Positions 5,906 to 13,159 of a stretch of 64,000 nucleotides of DNA are shown one piece after another. Source of the DNA: G965267335 sp965267335 (lineage in GTDB: Bacteria; Bacteroidota; Bacteroidia; Cytophagales; JAAEPT01); contig OZ253953.1 in assembly GCA_965267335.1 (NCBI GenBank), positions 3,596,001 to 3,660,000 on the forward strand, given 5' to 3'. The notes below the pieces were generated by a model. That model saw nothing but the letters and a program-made list of their open reading frames with translations, had not been told where the DNA came from and made no database searches. Within the stretch, counting starts at the first letter, position 1. Each line of letters opens with the position of its first letter. The position numbers were made by a program, and so were the translations under genes.

Positions 5906-6479
5906 AAACCAAACAATTAATCTAAAGGTAGTTGAAAAGGTTGCTATCGCATTAGGGGAACTTAATAATGATGTGATATACGTAGGAGGAGCAGTAGTAA
6001 GTCTATATGTAACGGATGAAGCTGCTGAACAATCCAGACCAACAAAAGATATTGACATTTCAGTTCAAATACGTTCATATGCTGAAATGGAGAAATTAAG
6101 AGAACAACTAGCTCATAAAAAGATATATCCCTCTCCATCCGAAACAGTAATGTATAGATACAATTACGAAGATGTTTTAATTGATTTCATACCTTTTGAA
6201 GCGACACCCTTAGGACCAACTAATTCGTGGTTGAAACCCGGTTTTAAGAATTCTAAATCAGTTATTATCGGAGATACGGAAATAAACATATTACCAGTAA
6301 GTCTATTTCTCGCCTCCAAATGGGAAGCATATAAGAGTCGCGGAAACGATCCAAGAACAAGTCATGACTTTGAAGACATAATTTATGTAATTGACAATAA
6401 TAAAGAGTTACTGACCGATGTGGAACAAGCTGTAGCCTTCCCCGAAAATGTAGCCGCACCAATTCTCATTTCACCTTAA
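5898..6479 (+). CDS. AbiEii/DUF1814-like nucleotidyltransferase, C-terminus replaced by attC sequence
   Basis: Predicted nucleotidyltransferase: YVGGAVVSLYV near residue 30 (the GG signature) is followed by TKDIDISVQI (the D-x-D metal pair) and a third acidic strand VLIDFIPFE. This is the layout of AbiEii/MenA-type toxins that modify tRNA or other targets. The last ~10 residues (NVAAPILISP) are encoded by bases that recur at 11196-11220 inside another attC-like site, so the true 3' end of the gene and the left arm of its attC were lost by deletion or recombination near 6448. The last conserved helix (SHDFEDIIYVIDNNKELL) is present but the downstream helices are not. It may still be active or may be a partly degraded toxin. 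It is coupled with the upstream wHTH gene. Confidence 0.7.
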   Translation: MLKNQTINLKVVEKVAIALGELNNDVIYVGGAVVSLYVTDEAAEQSRPTKDIDISVQIRSYAEMEKLREQLAHKKIYPSPSETVMYRYNYEDVLIDFIPFEATPLGPTNSWLKPGFKNSKSVIIGDTEINILPVSLFLASKWEAYKSRGNDPRTSHDFEDIIYVIDNNKELLTDVEQAVAFPENVAAPILISP

Positions 6480-6590
6480 TACTCATCCGCTTCCGGCTAC
6501 TTTTGTCTTAACCTTAAGCAACGTCTTGCCCAAAATTATTATCTTCATAACTACAACTTTATAGTACGGTGTATAGCCGGGTCGTTAACT
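6449..6590 (+). other. attC-like remnant lacking its left arm, family B
   Basis: Nearly identical to 11196-11337, differing by a few substitutions. The right arm GTGTATAGCCGGGTC and right core GTTAACT (6584-6590) are present, but the ~50-bp left arm found at 11145-11195 is absent. The missing portion is replaced by the 3' part of the nucleotidyltransferase gene. The gap to the next start at 6605 is only 14 bp, as in the other cassettes. Confidence 0.65.
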
Positions 6591-6604
6591 GCAACTAATG
6601 TAAA

Positions 6605-7519
6605 ATGACAAGAAATATACTACTAGGAATAACAACTTTCATCGGTGCATCAGCTTTTTTGCTTATTTCATGCTCAAACACTACTCAAAAGAAAAAAATA
6701 ACCGAAGTTGAACTTAATTGGAAGTTGTCTAACAATGATACAATTTTCTATAAAACTGTGATGAACGAAATTGGAGAGTCTTCTTTTGACATGGATTTCG
6801 GAGGTGTCTTTGACAAAATGAATGATAGTACAAATTCTGGATTTAAAGATTTTGGCAAGAACTTTTTCAAAGACATTAAAGACCAGTGGAACAATACCAA
6901 CTTGATTACTAAAGTTTATAACTCATCAAATTTTGAAGACGTCATTGAAATTGAAATGATTGCGGAGCAGAAAGAAAAGGACGAAGATGACACTGAAGAC
7001 TCCAATGGCTTTATGAGTTCAATGATGAAAGGCACAATGCTAAGAGGGAGCTTTTATAAATCAGGAGAGTTACATAGTTTTTGGGTAAAAAGCACTCAAA
7101 AGAATTTGTTATCATTATTCTTCGAACTTCCTAATGGATCAATTAAAGTAGGGGATTCTTGGACATTGGATAATGTAAACTTCATCGGTAATGATCAAAA
7201 CTTTGTATGTCAAGAAGCTGACAAAAAAAATACTATCACATTAACCAAGGTAGAAGAGATAAATGGGGACACTATTGCAACTGTTGAATATAATATTCTT
7301 GAATATGTTTTAGGGGATTTTAATACCCCAGCTTTCTTTGGAAACAGTGGTAAATCAACTGAAACTGAAATGAAGTTTATATATAAAGCTGAAGCTCAGT
7401 TCTCAATTCAAGAGGGAAAATGGATTTCTTACAATGGAATAATGTCTTTAGACTCCAGAGGCGCTTTAAAATCTGTTCAAAGACAAAAATTCGCTCTAAT
7501 TGAAGAAAAAAGTAGGTAA
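6605..7519 (+). CDS. Secreted lipoprotein, DUF6263-like (304 aa)
   Basis: The N-terminus MTRNILLGITTFIGASAFLLISC is a lipoprotein signal with the lipobox Cys at about residue 23, so it should be anchored in the cell envelope. The mature domain is rich in beta strands. A Lys/Asn-rich region with WKLSNNDTIFYKTVM is followed by an acidic stretch (EKDEDDTEDSN) and then ELPNGSIKVGDSWTLDNVNF, a segment that recalls DUF6263-type proteins of Bacteroidota. The family call is from memory of that motif and is weak. The stop codon TAA is part of the left core of the next attC-like site. Function is unknown. Confidence 0.6.
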   Translation: MTRNILLGITTFIGASAFLLISCSNTTQKKKITEVELNWKLSNNDTIFYKTVMNEIGESSFDMDFGGVFDKMNDSTNSGFKDFGKNFFKDIKDQWNNTNLITKVYNSSNFEDVIEIEMIAEQKEKDEDDTEDSNGFMSSMMKGTMLRGSFYKSGELHSFWVKSTQKNLLSLFFELPNGSIKVGDSWTLDNVNFIGNDQNFVCQEADKKNTITLTKVEEINGDTIATVEYNILEYVLGDFNTPAFFGNSGKSTETEMKFIYKAEAQFSIQEGKWISYNGIMSLDSRGALKSVQRQKFALIEEKSR

Positions 7520-7726
7520 CACCGTATATAGCAAATAGGGCGTTCAGTGGTTTCAGAAAGTTCTTGCTATTTACCAACATCGCCTAACAGTTGATTTGGC
7601 TTTTAAAATGAATAAATTAAAAATCTACCTGTCGGTAGACAGGCAAAATACAACGCTTTGGCTCAGTGCAAACTTGGAAGTTTATTGCTCTCTACTGCCC
7701 TACTTGCCATATACTAACCGTCATGC
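7514..7726 (+). other. attC-like recombination site (213 bp), family A, right core mutated
   Basis: The left core is AGGTAAC (7514-7520). The arms match those of 2787-2976 (TATATAGCAAATAGGGC / GCCCTACTTGCCATATA). The right core position reads GTCATGC (7720-7726) instead of GTTRRRY, so recombination here may be impaired. It covers most of the 7520-7826 gap. The remaining ~100 bp before the Fic gene are AT-rich and probably hold its promoter, but no clear elements were assigned. Confidence 0.55.
7624..7645. repeat. Small hairpin insertion inside attC-like site
   Basis: Compared with the homologous site at 2787-2976, this copy has about 22 extra bases centred on CCTGTCGGTAGACAGG, a perfect 6-bp stem with GGTA loop. 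It interrupts an otherwise collinear alignment and looks like a mobile or copied mini-palindrome (REP-like). Confidence 0.5.
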
Positions 7727-7826
7727 TCATAGAAGAGAGTAAAGATTACCTACCAACATACAACAAGGGTGATTTTTTACTATATTTACCCTCGTTTTAA
7801 ATTCAAGTGTAATCGTTACTCTCGAA

Positions 7827-8912
7827 ATGATGAACAACTTCAATAGATCTCAACCGTACAATGACCTACCATTGCTTCCCCCAAAAGCAGAGCTAGAAAC
7901 CAAAGAGATTCTAACAAAGACCATAAGCGCCAGTAGGGCTTTGGCTCAACTCAATGGTGCAATTAGAAACCTTCCTAACCCAAGTTTATTTCTAGATACA
8001 CTTCACCTACAAGAAGCAAAGGCTAGTTCTGAAATAGAGAACATCATCACAACGAATGACGACTTGTATCAGGCTGTAGTAGCAGATAAAAAATTTGATA
8101 ATCCTGCTACCAAAGAAGTGATTAGCTATAAAGAAGCTATTTGGTTGGGGTTAAATCGACTCGAGAAACAGCCTTTCATAACAACCAACCTTTGTGTGGA
8201 ACTTGTGCAGTGTATTAAACAAAACACTGCAGGAATTAGAACTACACCTGGCACCACTCTATCCAATGCACAAGGAGAAGTAATCTATACACCTCCTTCA
8301 GGAGAACAAGTGATACGAGAAAAAATGGCCAATCTTGAAACGTTCATCAATGAATATGATTCACTGGATCCTCTGATAAAAATGGCTATTTCACACTACC
8401 AGTTTGAAGCAATACATCCATTCTCAGACGGCAATGGAAGAACAGGTAGAATTCTTCTTTTACTTCAACTAAAGCTGGAGCAACTACTTGATATTCCTGC
8501 TCTTTTCTTAAGTGAATATATTATAGAACAAAAGGACAAATACTACGAGGGATTAAGAACTATTACCGAAAACAATGACTGGTCCAAATTCATACTCTAT
8601 ATGCTCGATATGGTTGAAAACACAGCCATTAAAGGCTTAGACAGACTTGAGTCAATAATTCAACTAATGGAAACCACTGGACAAGAAATAAAAGAGAAAC
8701 TCCCGAAAGTATATTCCAAAGATTTGGTTGAAGTAATCTTCAAACTTCCTTACACCAAAAGAAAAAATTTGATTGATATAGATTTAGGAACCCCAAAAAC
8801 AGTCGGTAACTACCTCATTACTTTAGAAGAAGAAGGCTTCTTAAAATCCGTAAGAGTTGGGAAAGAAAAATTATATCTGAACCAAAATTTAATGAACATC
8901 CTGGAAAATTAA
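7827..8912 (+). CDS. Fic family protein, class II (probable AMPylator), 361 aa
   Basis: The Fic motif HPFSDGNGRTGR (about residues 197-208) has the catalytic His, the acidic metal ligand and the phosphate-binding Arg. Before it, SSEIEN (about residue 68-73) matches the inhibitory helix motif (S/T)xxxE(G/N) located N-terminal to the Fic core, which defines class II Fic proteins. A Fic_N-like domain precedes it and a winged-helix-like region (VGNYLITLEEEGFLKSVRVG) closes the protein. Such proteins usually transfer AMP from ATP to a Tyr/Thr/Ser of a target, with the alpha-inh glutamate keeping them off. The gene occupies a single cassette without a separate antitoxin, as expected when the inhibitory segment is in cis. 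ATG 7827 or 7830 could be the start. Confidence 0.9.
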   Translation: MMNNFNRSQPYNDLPLLPPKAELETKEILTKTISASRALAQLNGAIRNLPNPSLFLDTLHLQEAKASSEIENIITTNDDLYQAVVADKKFDNPATKEVISYKEAIWLGLNRLEKQPFITTNLCVELVQCIKQNTAGIRTTPGTTLSNAQGEVIYTPPSGEQVIREKMANLETFINEYDSLDPLIKMAISHYQFEAIHPFSDGNGRTGRILLLLQLKLEQLLDIPALFLSEYIIEQKDKYYEGLRTITENNDWSKFILYMLDMVENTAIKGLDRLESIIQLMETTGQEIKEKLPKVYSKDLVEVIFKLPYTKRKNLIDIDLGTPKTVGNYLITLEEEGFLKSVRVGKEKLYLNQNLMNILEN

Positions 8913-8922
8913 AAGCACGAAG

Positions 8923-8971
8923 GCACATCAAGGGCTATAAATCATGTCGCTTCATAGCCAAGCCGTTAACT
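8923..8971 (+). other. attC-like recombination site (49 bp, short)
   Basis: The left core is GCACATC (8923-8929, imperfect) and the right core GTTAACT (8965-8971). The stem GGCTAT (8933-8938) pairs with ATAGCC (8954-8959). It is the shortest site in the array. The next gene starts 10 bp downstream. Confidence 0.55.
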
Positions 8972-8980
8972 ACAATCAAC

Positions 8981-9469
8981 ATGAAACGATTATACCTAAT
9001 ACTTTTCTTAGCGTCTTTTACAACTCTTGCTCATAGTCAAGACTCTACCTCCACGAAAGAGATAACTGGACCTAAAAATGTTAAGTTTTATTCTGAATTC
9101 ATTAATTCAATCCCAAGCCTTTCAAGCTTCAAAACACAATGCGATATAAGCTTAGAAGGAATTTCAGATGAAATGCGAAACAAAAACCGACCTTTCACAC
9201 CCGCGGGATATGAATTATTAGGAAAGTTTTTAATTAGCAACAATTATAATGTAATCCTATGCTCTTCTACAGAGGAAGATCTGCTAACGATTTTGATTAC
9301 TAATGAGGATGGTTCAGCTATAGCAAATAGGGAAATAAAAATTAAAGATTGTAAAACAACAGTTGAAATTCAAATTGAGTCCAAAAACAAATTAATGCTT
9401 ATTACTACAAAAAAAGGAAAGACTAAAATTAAAAGCCTAGAGCTATCTGATGAGGGAGAAATAAAGTAG
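8981..9469 (+). CDS. Secreted cassette protein, unknown function (162 aa)
   Basis: The N-terminus MKRLYLILFLASFTTLAHSQ is a Sec signal with cleavage expected after AHS. The mature protein is small, with a Cys pair in the central region (about C54 and C97), segments such as ILITNEDGSAIANREIKI, and a C-terminal beta strand reading GKTKIKSLELSDEG. The pattern suggests a beta-sandwich. No family was recognised. It occupies a complete cassette between right cores at 8965 and 9660. Its role may be envelope-related or periplasmic, but nothing more specific is supported. Confidence 0.6.
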   Translation: MKRLYLILFLASFTTLAHSQDSTSTKEITGPKNVKFYSEFINSIPSLSSFKTQCDISLEGISDEMRNKNRPFTPAGYELLGKFLISNNYNVILCSSTEEDLLTILITNEDGSAIANREIKIKDCKTTVEIQIESKNKLMLITTKKGKTKIKSLELSDEGEIK

Positions 9470-9666
9470 TTAACAAGTTGTATCCACCCTGGCGGTTCAG
9501 TGGGTTAAGAAACAGTTGCGGGTAATTAATCACCCCCTCGAATTCTTTGAATTCGAAAAGTATTGAACAACACAATTTACTTTGCGAATTCAAAGAATTC
9601 GCTACTTAGAAAACGAAACTAAATACTAAACAATCAACGCCACAGTGCATACACGGAGCGTTAGGC
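9468..9666 (+). other. attC-like recombination site (199 bp)
   Basis: The left core is AGTTAAC (9468-9474). The right core GTTAGGC (9660-9666) matches GTTRRRY exactly. The arms TGTATCCAC..TGGCG and CGCCACAGTGCATACA pair. Inside, GAATTCTTTGAATTC (9540 region) and GAATTCAAAGAATTC (9583 region) form a second long inverted repeat, so the site folds into a branched structure. Confidence 0.65.
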
Positions 9667-9674
9667 ACAACTAA

Positions 9675-10406
9675 ATGAAACAACAACTTACTATAATACT
9701 ACTTGCCATATTGATACTGGTTTCATGTGACAGTAAACCTGAAAGAATCACATCCTATTATGAAAGTGGTCAACCGGAATGGATGGTAAAATATAATTCT
9801 ACCTCAGACACAACAGATAAAACTATCATAGGATTTTATGAAGATGGGACAAAAAAATGTGTTCGTAACTTAAAAGATGGATTGGAACACGGAGAACAAA
9901 TTGTTTTTTTTCCTGATGGGCAAATTGAAACTCGTTGCAAGAAAGAACATGGAGTTCAGTCCGGTTTATCCGAAATATATTTTGAAAACGGGGAATTATA
10001 CGCCAAGGGGAATTTTGAGAATGGGCACAGACAAGGCAAATGGGAGTTACGGAACAGAGAAGGTACAAAGTTTATAAGAAATTATCAAAATGATACCCTG
10101 CATGGTTCAACAAAGGAAATTCGACCTGACGGTTCAATTGTTTATGGTCAGTATGTAAAAGGACAAGAGGTTAACCAATGGGTTACTAAATCAGCGGACA
10201 GTACGCCTATTATGCTCACCACATATGAAGGAGGAATACTTGATGGACCAGTAAAGGAATTTTATTCAACAGGAGAAATATATGTAAACGGGTATTACGA
10301 CAACGGGAAAAGAAGTGGTGACTGGGAGATTTATAGTAAATCTGGGAATATTGATTCCATTGAAGTTTATAGGAACGATACTTTAATTGAGTATAAAATA
10401 GAATAA
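9675..10406 (+). CDS. MORN-repeat (YwqK-like) lipoprotein (243 aa)
   Basis: The signal peptide with lipobox (ILILVSC, Cys about 19) marks an envelope lipoprotein. The mature part is built of six to seven MORN_2-type repeats of the form Y-x-x-G-x-x-x-G-x-W/Y-x-x-Y (for example FYEDGTKK, FFPDGQIE, YFENGELYAKGNFENG, FYSTGEIYVNGYYDNG). Proteins of this architecture are annotated as YwqK-like antitoxins in some LXG toxin clusters, but no toxin lies nearby, so that role should not be assumed. The gene starts 9 bp after the right core GTTAGGC and fills its cassette. Likely function: a surface or periplasmic binding protein. Confidence 0.75.
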   Translation: MKQQLTIILLAILILVSCDSKPERITSYYESGQPEWMVKYNSTSDTTDKTIIGFYEDGTKKCVRNLKDGLEHGEQIVFFPDGQIETRCKKEHGVQSGLSEIYFENGELYAKGNFENGHRQGKWELRNREGTKFIRNYQNDTLHGSTKEIRPDGSIVYGQYVKGQEVNQWVTKSADSTPIMLTTYEGGILDGPVKEFYSTGEIYVNGYYDNGKRSGDWEIYSKSGNIDSIEVYRNDTLIEYKIE

Positions 10407-10411
10407 GCTGT

Positions 10412-10565
10412 GCCTTACAGCACCTAAGAAAACATGGGGCGGATAGCGGTTTCCGAGGCTTTAGTTCTTCGTAGAAATTCCGTCAATCAACAAGATTGAC
10501 TCTGTGGTAAACCGAAATTTCACTACATTGAATTCAGCCACGAAAACATACAGTAATCGTTATAG
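10412..10565 (+). other. attC-like recombination site (154 bp)
   Basis: The left core is GCCTTAC (10412-10418, one mismatch to RYYYAAC) and the right core GTTATAG (10559-10565). Arm pairing is weaker than elsewhere (AAAACATGGGGC with GCCACGAAAACATACA). TCAATCAACAAGATTGA is an inner hairpin. It is supported mainly by position and the next start at 10576. Confidence 0.45.
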
Positions 10566-10575
10566 AAAATAAATT

Positions 10576-11139
10576 ATGAAGAAGTTAATTATAATCTTAA
10601 CAACAATCATTTCAAGTACATCTTGCTTTTCACAAACCGATATCGACTCGGTTAAAACCAAACAAAAATCATTGACAGAAAGCCAAAATTTGGCGCTGAC
10701 AAAATTCGAATCTAGCTTTCTAAAAGCTTTGCAAAGTGAAAAAACAAGTGAATTTGAAATTCTACAACCCACACAAATTGAGTTAATCAAATCAATTGAA
10801 AGTGGAGATTCTGATAAGCAAACAAAAGATAGATTAACAGGTATGTTAAAATCAAACTGGGCAAGCTTTTCATATCAATTTATTGAAAAAGGGAAATCCA
10901 AATTCGAAACTGCAGTCTCAAATGGAAAGGAGATTAAAATTAAATGGGAGAAAATTAAAAATGGGAAATTTGAATATGAATTGATAGAAGAACAAAATCC
11001 ATTTAGCTCTAAAGGATTAAGGGGGGTATACAGTTTCGAATATAATGGAAAAAAATATGGAATTAATTTGAGGGAAGTTTATCTCCTTAATAGTGAATGG
11101 AAAATATTTAAGCTAAGCTCAACCCTGGTAACTGAATAA
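10576..11139 (+). CDS. Secreted cassette protein, unknown function (187 aa)
   Basis: The N-terminus MKKLIIILTTIISSTSCFSQ is a signal peptide (Sec, or lipoprotein at the Cys). The mature protein is Lys/Glu-rich with a long helical segment (TESQNLALTKFESSFLKALQ) and then FIEKGKSKFETAVSNGKE and a C-terminal beta-rich part (RGVYSFEYNGKKYGINLREV). No family was recognised. It begins 11 bp after the right core at 10559 and ends 6 bp before the left core at 11145, and so occupies one cassette. No partner gene is present. Confidence 0.6.
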   Translation: MKKLIIILTTIISSTSCFSQTDIDSVKTKQKSLTESQNLALTKFESSFLKALQSEKTSEFEILQPTQIELIKSIESGDSDKQTKDRLTGMLKSNWASFSYQFIEKGKSKFETAVSNGKEIKIKWEKIKNGKFEYELIEEQNPFSSKGLRGVYSFEYNGKKYGINLREVYLLNSEWKIFKLSSTLVTE

Positions 11140-11144
11140 GAATT

Positions 11145-11337
11145 CTATAACATTGCCTATACACCATACCTGCCCTACTCGCCTACCGCTGATATTGTAG
11201 CCGCACCAATTCTCATTTCACCTTTATACTCATCCGCTTCCGGCTACTTCTGTCTTAACCTAAAGCAACGTCTTGCCCAAAATTATTATCTTCATAACTA
11301 CAACTTTATAGTACGGTGTATAGCCGGGTCGTTGTAG
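11145..11337 (+). other. attC-like recombination site (193 bp), family B
   Basis: The left core is CTATAAC (11145-11151) and the right core GTTGTAG (11331-11337). The outer arms TTGCCTATACACCATAC and GTACGGTGTATAGCC pair. Bases 11196-11337 match 6449-6590 almost exactly, which identifies the latter as a site that lost its left arm. Confidence 0.65.
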
Positions 11338-11376
11338 CTCATAAAACCAAAATTTAAAGCTCACTTTTCAAACTTA

Positions 11377-11401
11377 TTGAGCTTTATTTTCATTATCTTT
11401 G
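11377..11401 (+). promoter_or_regulatory. Putative promoter of the Fic(Q) gene
   Basis: TATCTTTG at 11394-11401 matches the Bacteroidota -7 consensus TAnnTTTG. A TTG at 11377-11379 could be the -33 element, although the 14-bp spacing is shorter than usual. AGCTC/GAGCTT/GAGCTC words flank it (11358, 11379, 11401) and may be operator half-sites. The promoter lies inside the cassette, so the gene does not depend on an external array promoter. Confidence 0.45.
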
Positions 11402-11416
11402 AGCTCTATTAAATCC

Positions 11417-12454
11417 ATGGATTCAAGAGAGCAAAAAATCATCAAGCTATTACAAGACTCACCATTACAATCATCAAAATCAATTTTTGATAATGTTTCA
11501 ATGGATGTCAGTTATGCAACTCTTAAAAGAATGTTGTCAAAACTTGTTGATGAACAGACTCTGGAAGCTATCGGGCAAGGAAAAGGGACGAAATATCAAA
11601 TTTCTCCAGCTTATCATATCCATGTTTCAATTGACATGGATTCATATTATGAAAAGGAAATTGACGAACGAAGAATAAAGGAAAGCTTTAATCCTATAGT
11701 AATTAAGGAGACATTACATCGAACTCAACTGTTCACAAAACATGAATTACAACACCTTTTAAACTTACAAACAGAATATCTAAACAATATCAAAGCTCTT
11801 AAAGCCAACGAATATCAGAAAGAATTAGAGCGACTTGCGATTGACCTAAGTTGGAAGTCTTCCCAGATTGAAGGAAACACTTATTCGTTACTTGAAACAG
11901 AACGACTTTTAAAAGAAAAAGAAACCGCTCAAGGTAAAACCAAAGAAGAAGCTGTGATGCTCCTTAATCACAAAGACGCTTTAGATTTTATAATTGCACA
12001 CCCTGATTATCTGAAACCACTAACAATAAACAAAATAGAGGATATTCATAGTTTATTAGTAAAAGAGCTTGAAATAGATCGAAACTTAAGAACTCGAAGA
12101 GTCGGTATTTCTGGAACCAACTATCGACCTTTAGACAATGAATTTCTCATTAGAGACGCTTTAAATGATATGTGTGATTTAGTGAACTCAAAACAAAACA
12201 CCTTTGAAAAAGCTTTATTGGTCTTAGTCCTTATTTCTTACATCCAACCCTTTATGGACGGTAATAAAAGAACTGCAAGAATTGTAAGCAATGCAATTCT
12301 AATGAATAATAAACACTGCCCAATATCTTTTAGAACCGTTGACTCAATTGAATATAAAAAGGCTATGCTTCTATTCTATGAACAGAATAACCTATATAAT
12401 TTCAAAAAGATATTTATCGACCAATTCGAGTTCGCAGTTAAAACCTACTTTTGA
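11417..12454 (+). CDS. Fic family protein with Gln in place of the catalytic His (346 aa)
   Basis: The start is ATG 11417; a TTG at 11399 in the same frame lies in the promoter and is rejected. Residues 1-60 look like a winged helix (SYATLKRMLSKLVDEQTLEAIG). SSQIEGN (about residue 148) fits the inhibitory motif (S/T)xxxEG. The Fic core reads QPFMDGNKRTAR, where the canonical motif begins with His (HxFx(D/E)GNxxxR). The His that activates the target hydroxyl is therefore Gln, while the acidic residue, GN and Arg are kept. I recall QPF variants in other Bacteroidota Fic proteins but cannot verify frequency. It may be a non-AMPylating or regulatory Fic. The codons around the change are clean, so no frameshift explains it. 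Confidence 0.85.
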   Translation: MDSREQKIIKLLQDSPLQSSKSIFDNVSMDVSYATLKRMLSKLVDEQTLEAIGQGKGTKYQISPAYHIHVSIDMDSYYEKEIDERRIKESFNPIVIKETLHRTQLFTKHELQHLLNLQTEYLNNIKALKANEYQKELERLAIDLSWKSSQIEGNTYSLLETERLLKEKETAQGKTKEEAVMLLNHKDALDFIIAHPDYLKPLTINKIEDIHSLLVKELEIDRNLRTRRVGISGTNYRPLDNEFLIRDALNDMCDLVNSKQNTFEKALLVLVLISYIQPFMDGNKRTARIVSNAILMNNKHCPISFRTVDSIEYKKAMLLFYEQNNLYNFKKIFIDQFEFAVKTYF

Positions 12455-12461
12455 AAAAGAG

Positions 12462-12602
12462 GCACAGCATTGCCTATATGCCAAAGCGAGTTCGTGGGTT
12501 ACGCAACTCCTTCCCTATTTGCATCACTGCGAATTCGCTACTTTCTAAAGCTAACAGCAACACAACTTGATCTCACTTCAGCGCATAGCCGAACCGTTAG
12601 GA
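12462..12602 (+). other. attC-like recombination site (141 bp), last clear one
   Basis: The left core is GCACAGC (12462-12468, imperfect) and the right core GTTAGGA (12596-12602). The arms GCCTATATGC and GCGCATAGCC pair. The interior has AGCGAGTTCG..CGAATTCGCT as a second inverted repeat. No convincing attC-like site was found after the next, truncated gene. Confidence 0.55.
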
Positions 12603-12640
12603 TCAACTTATTTTGATTCTACCTCACTTTGGTTGCCTTT

Positions 12641-12664
12641 GATAGTATCATATGATAGTATCAT
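12641..12664. promoter_or_regulatory. Tandem 11-mer operator-like repeat at the truncated Fic start
   Basis: GATAGTATCAT occurs at 12641-12651 and again at 12654-12664, and each 9-mer GATAGTATC is itself a near-palindrome. The second copy includes the first two bases of the ATG at 12663, so a bound regulator could block both transcription and translation. Confidence 0.5.
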
Positions 12665-13091
12665 GAGTCATCCTCTTTATAAAATCACCGCTGAAATTTT
12701 ATCCCTGATCGTTAAGATATCTGAGCAATTAGGCGAGATTAAAGCAGCCAATTTGATTAAGCCTAGAACTGAATTAAGGAAGATAAATAAAGTGAAGACG
12801 ATTCAGTCCACACTTGAAATCGAAGGTAATACCCTTGACCTTGAACAAATCACCGCTATCATTGATGAAAGACGAGTCATTGGACCCGAAAAGGAAATCT
12901 TAGAAGCTAAGAATGCGATCAAGATTTATCATTCCCTTGTCGAATTCGATCCTTTCAAATTAACGGATTTTTGTCGTGCACATGCTATCCTCATGGATGG
13001 GCTAATTAAGGAACCCGGCAAGCTACACAAGATGAGAAGCCCCAGTCTCCACCCCGCCTTCTACGCATTCTCACCTAGTCAAATTCAGTAA
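12663..13091 (+). pseudogene. Truncated Fic protein: inhibitory helix present, catalytic core missing
   Basis: ATG 12663 gives MSHPLYKITAEILSLIVKIS and a Fic N-terminal domain with TLEIEGN (the inhibitory motif (S/T)xxxEG, about residue 49-54) and the expected LTDFCRAHAILMDGL, where FicN leads into the Fic core. After PGKLHKMR the sequence becomes SPSLHPAFYAFSPSQIQ and stops. The HPFxDGNGRxxR catalytic loop is missing, so the gene is about half length. The tail probably comes from foreign sequence joined by a deletion, as at 5207 and 6448. It is the last gene of the array. It might still encode a free inhibitory domain, but a relic is more likely. Confidence 0.7.
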
Positions 13092-13159
13092 AAAACTCTA
13101 TTGCATCTGTTTAACGGCTTTTATAATATTGCTTATCCCTTCGCTGCAAAACATGAACC

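Larger units (their letters stand above)
382..12602 (+). mobile_element. Integron-like gene-cassette array with its recombinase
   Basis: All convincing ORFs from 382 to 13091 are on the plus strand. Between successive ORFs there is an imperfect inverted repeat of 49-275 bp with a left core ending in AAC (or near it) and a right core beginning GTT. The next ORF usually starts 9-25 bp after the GTT. The cargo consists of one- or two-gene units without operon-like coherence (TA-like, Fic, nuclease-like, secreted orphans). Two identical ORF-less units begin and end exactly at GTT cores, which is what cassette insertion predicts. Flanks are a DUF1801 gene on the left and a beta-mannosidase on the right. 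The identification as an integron-type array is inferred from structure; recombination has not been shown. Confidence 0.7.

Noticed and set aside
12567..12662. Upstream extension of the truncated Fic gene (start at 12567)
   Set aside because: It would begin inside the attC-like site and run through the operator repeat; ATG 12663 gives a normal Fic_N start.
1244..13091. Prophage or conjugative element
   Set aside because: No capsid, tail, terminase, relaxase or transfer genes; only one recombinase and cassette-type cargo.
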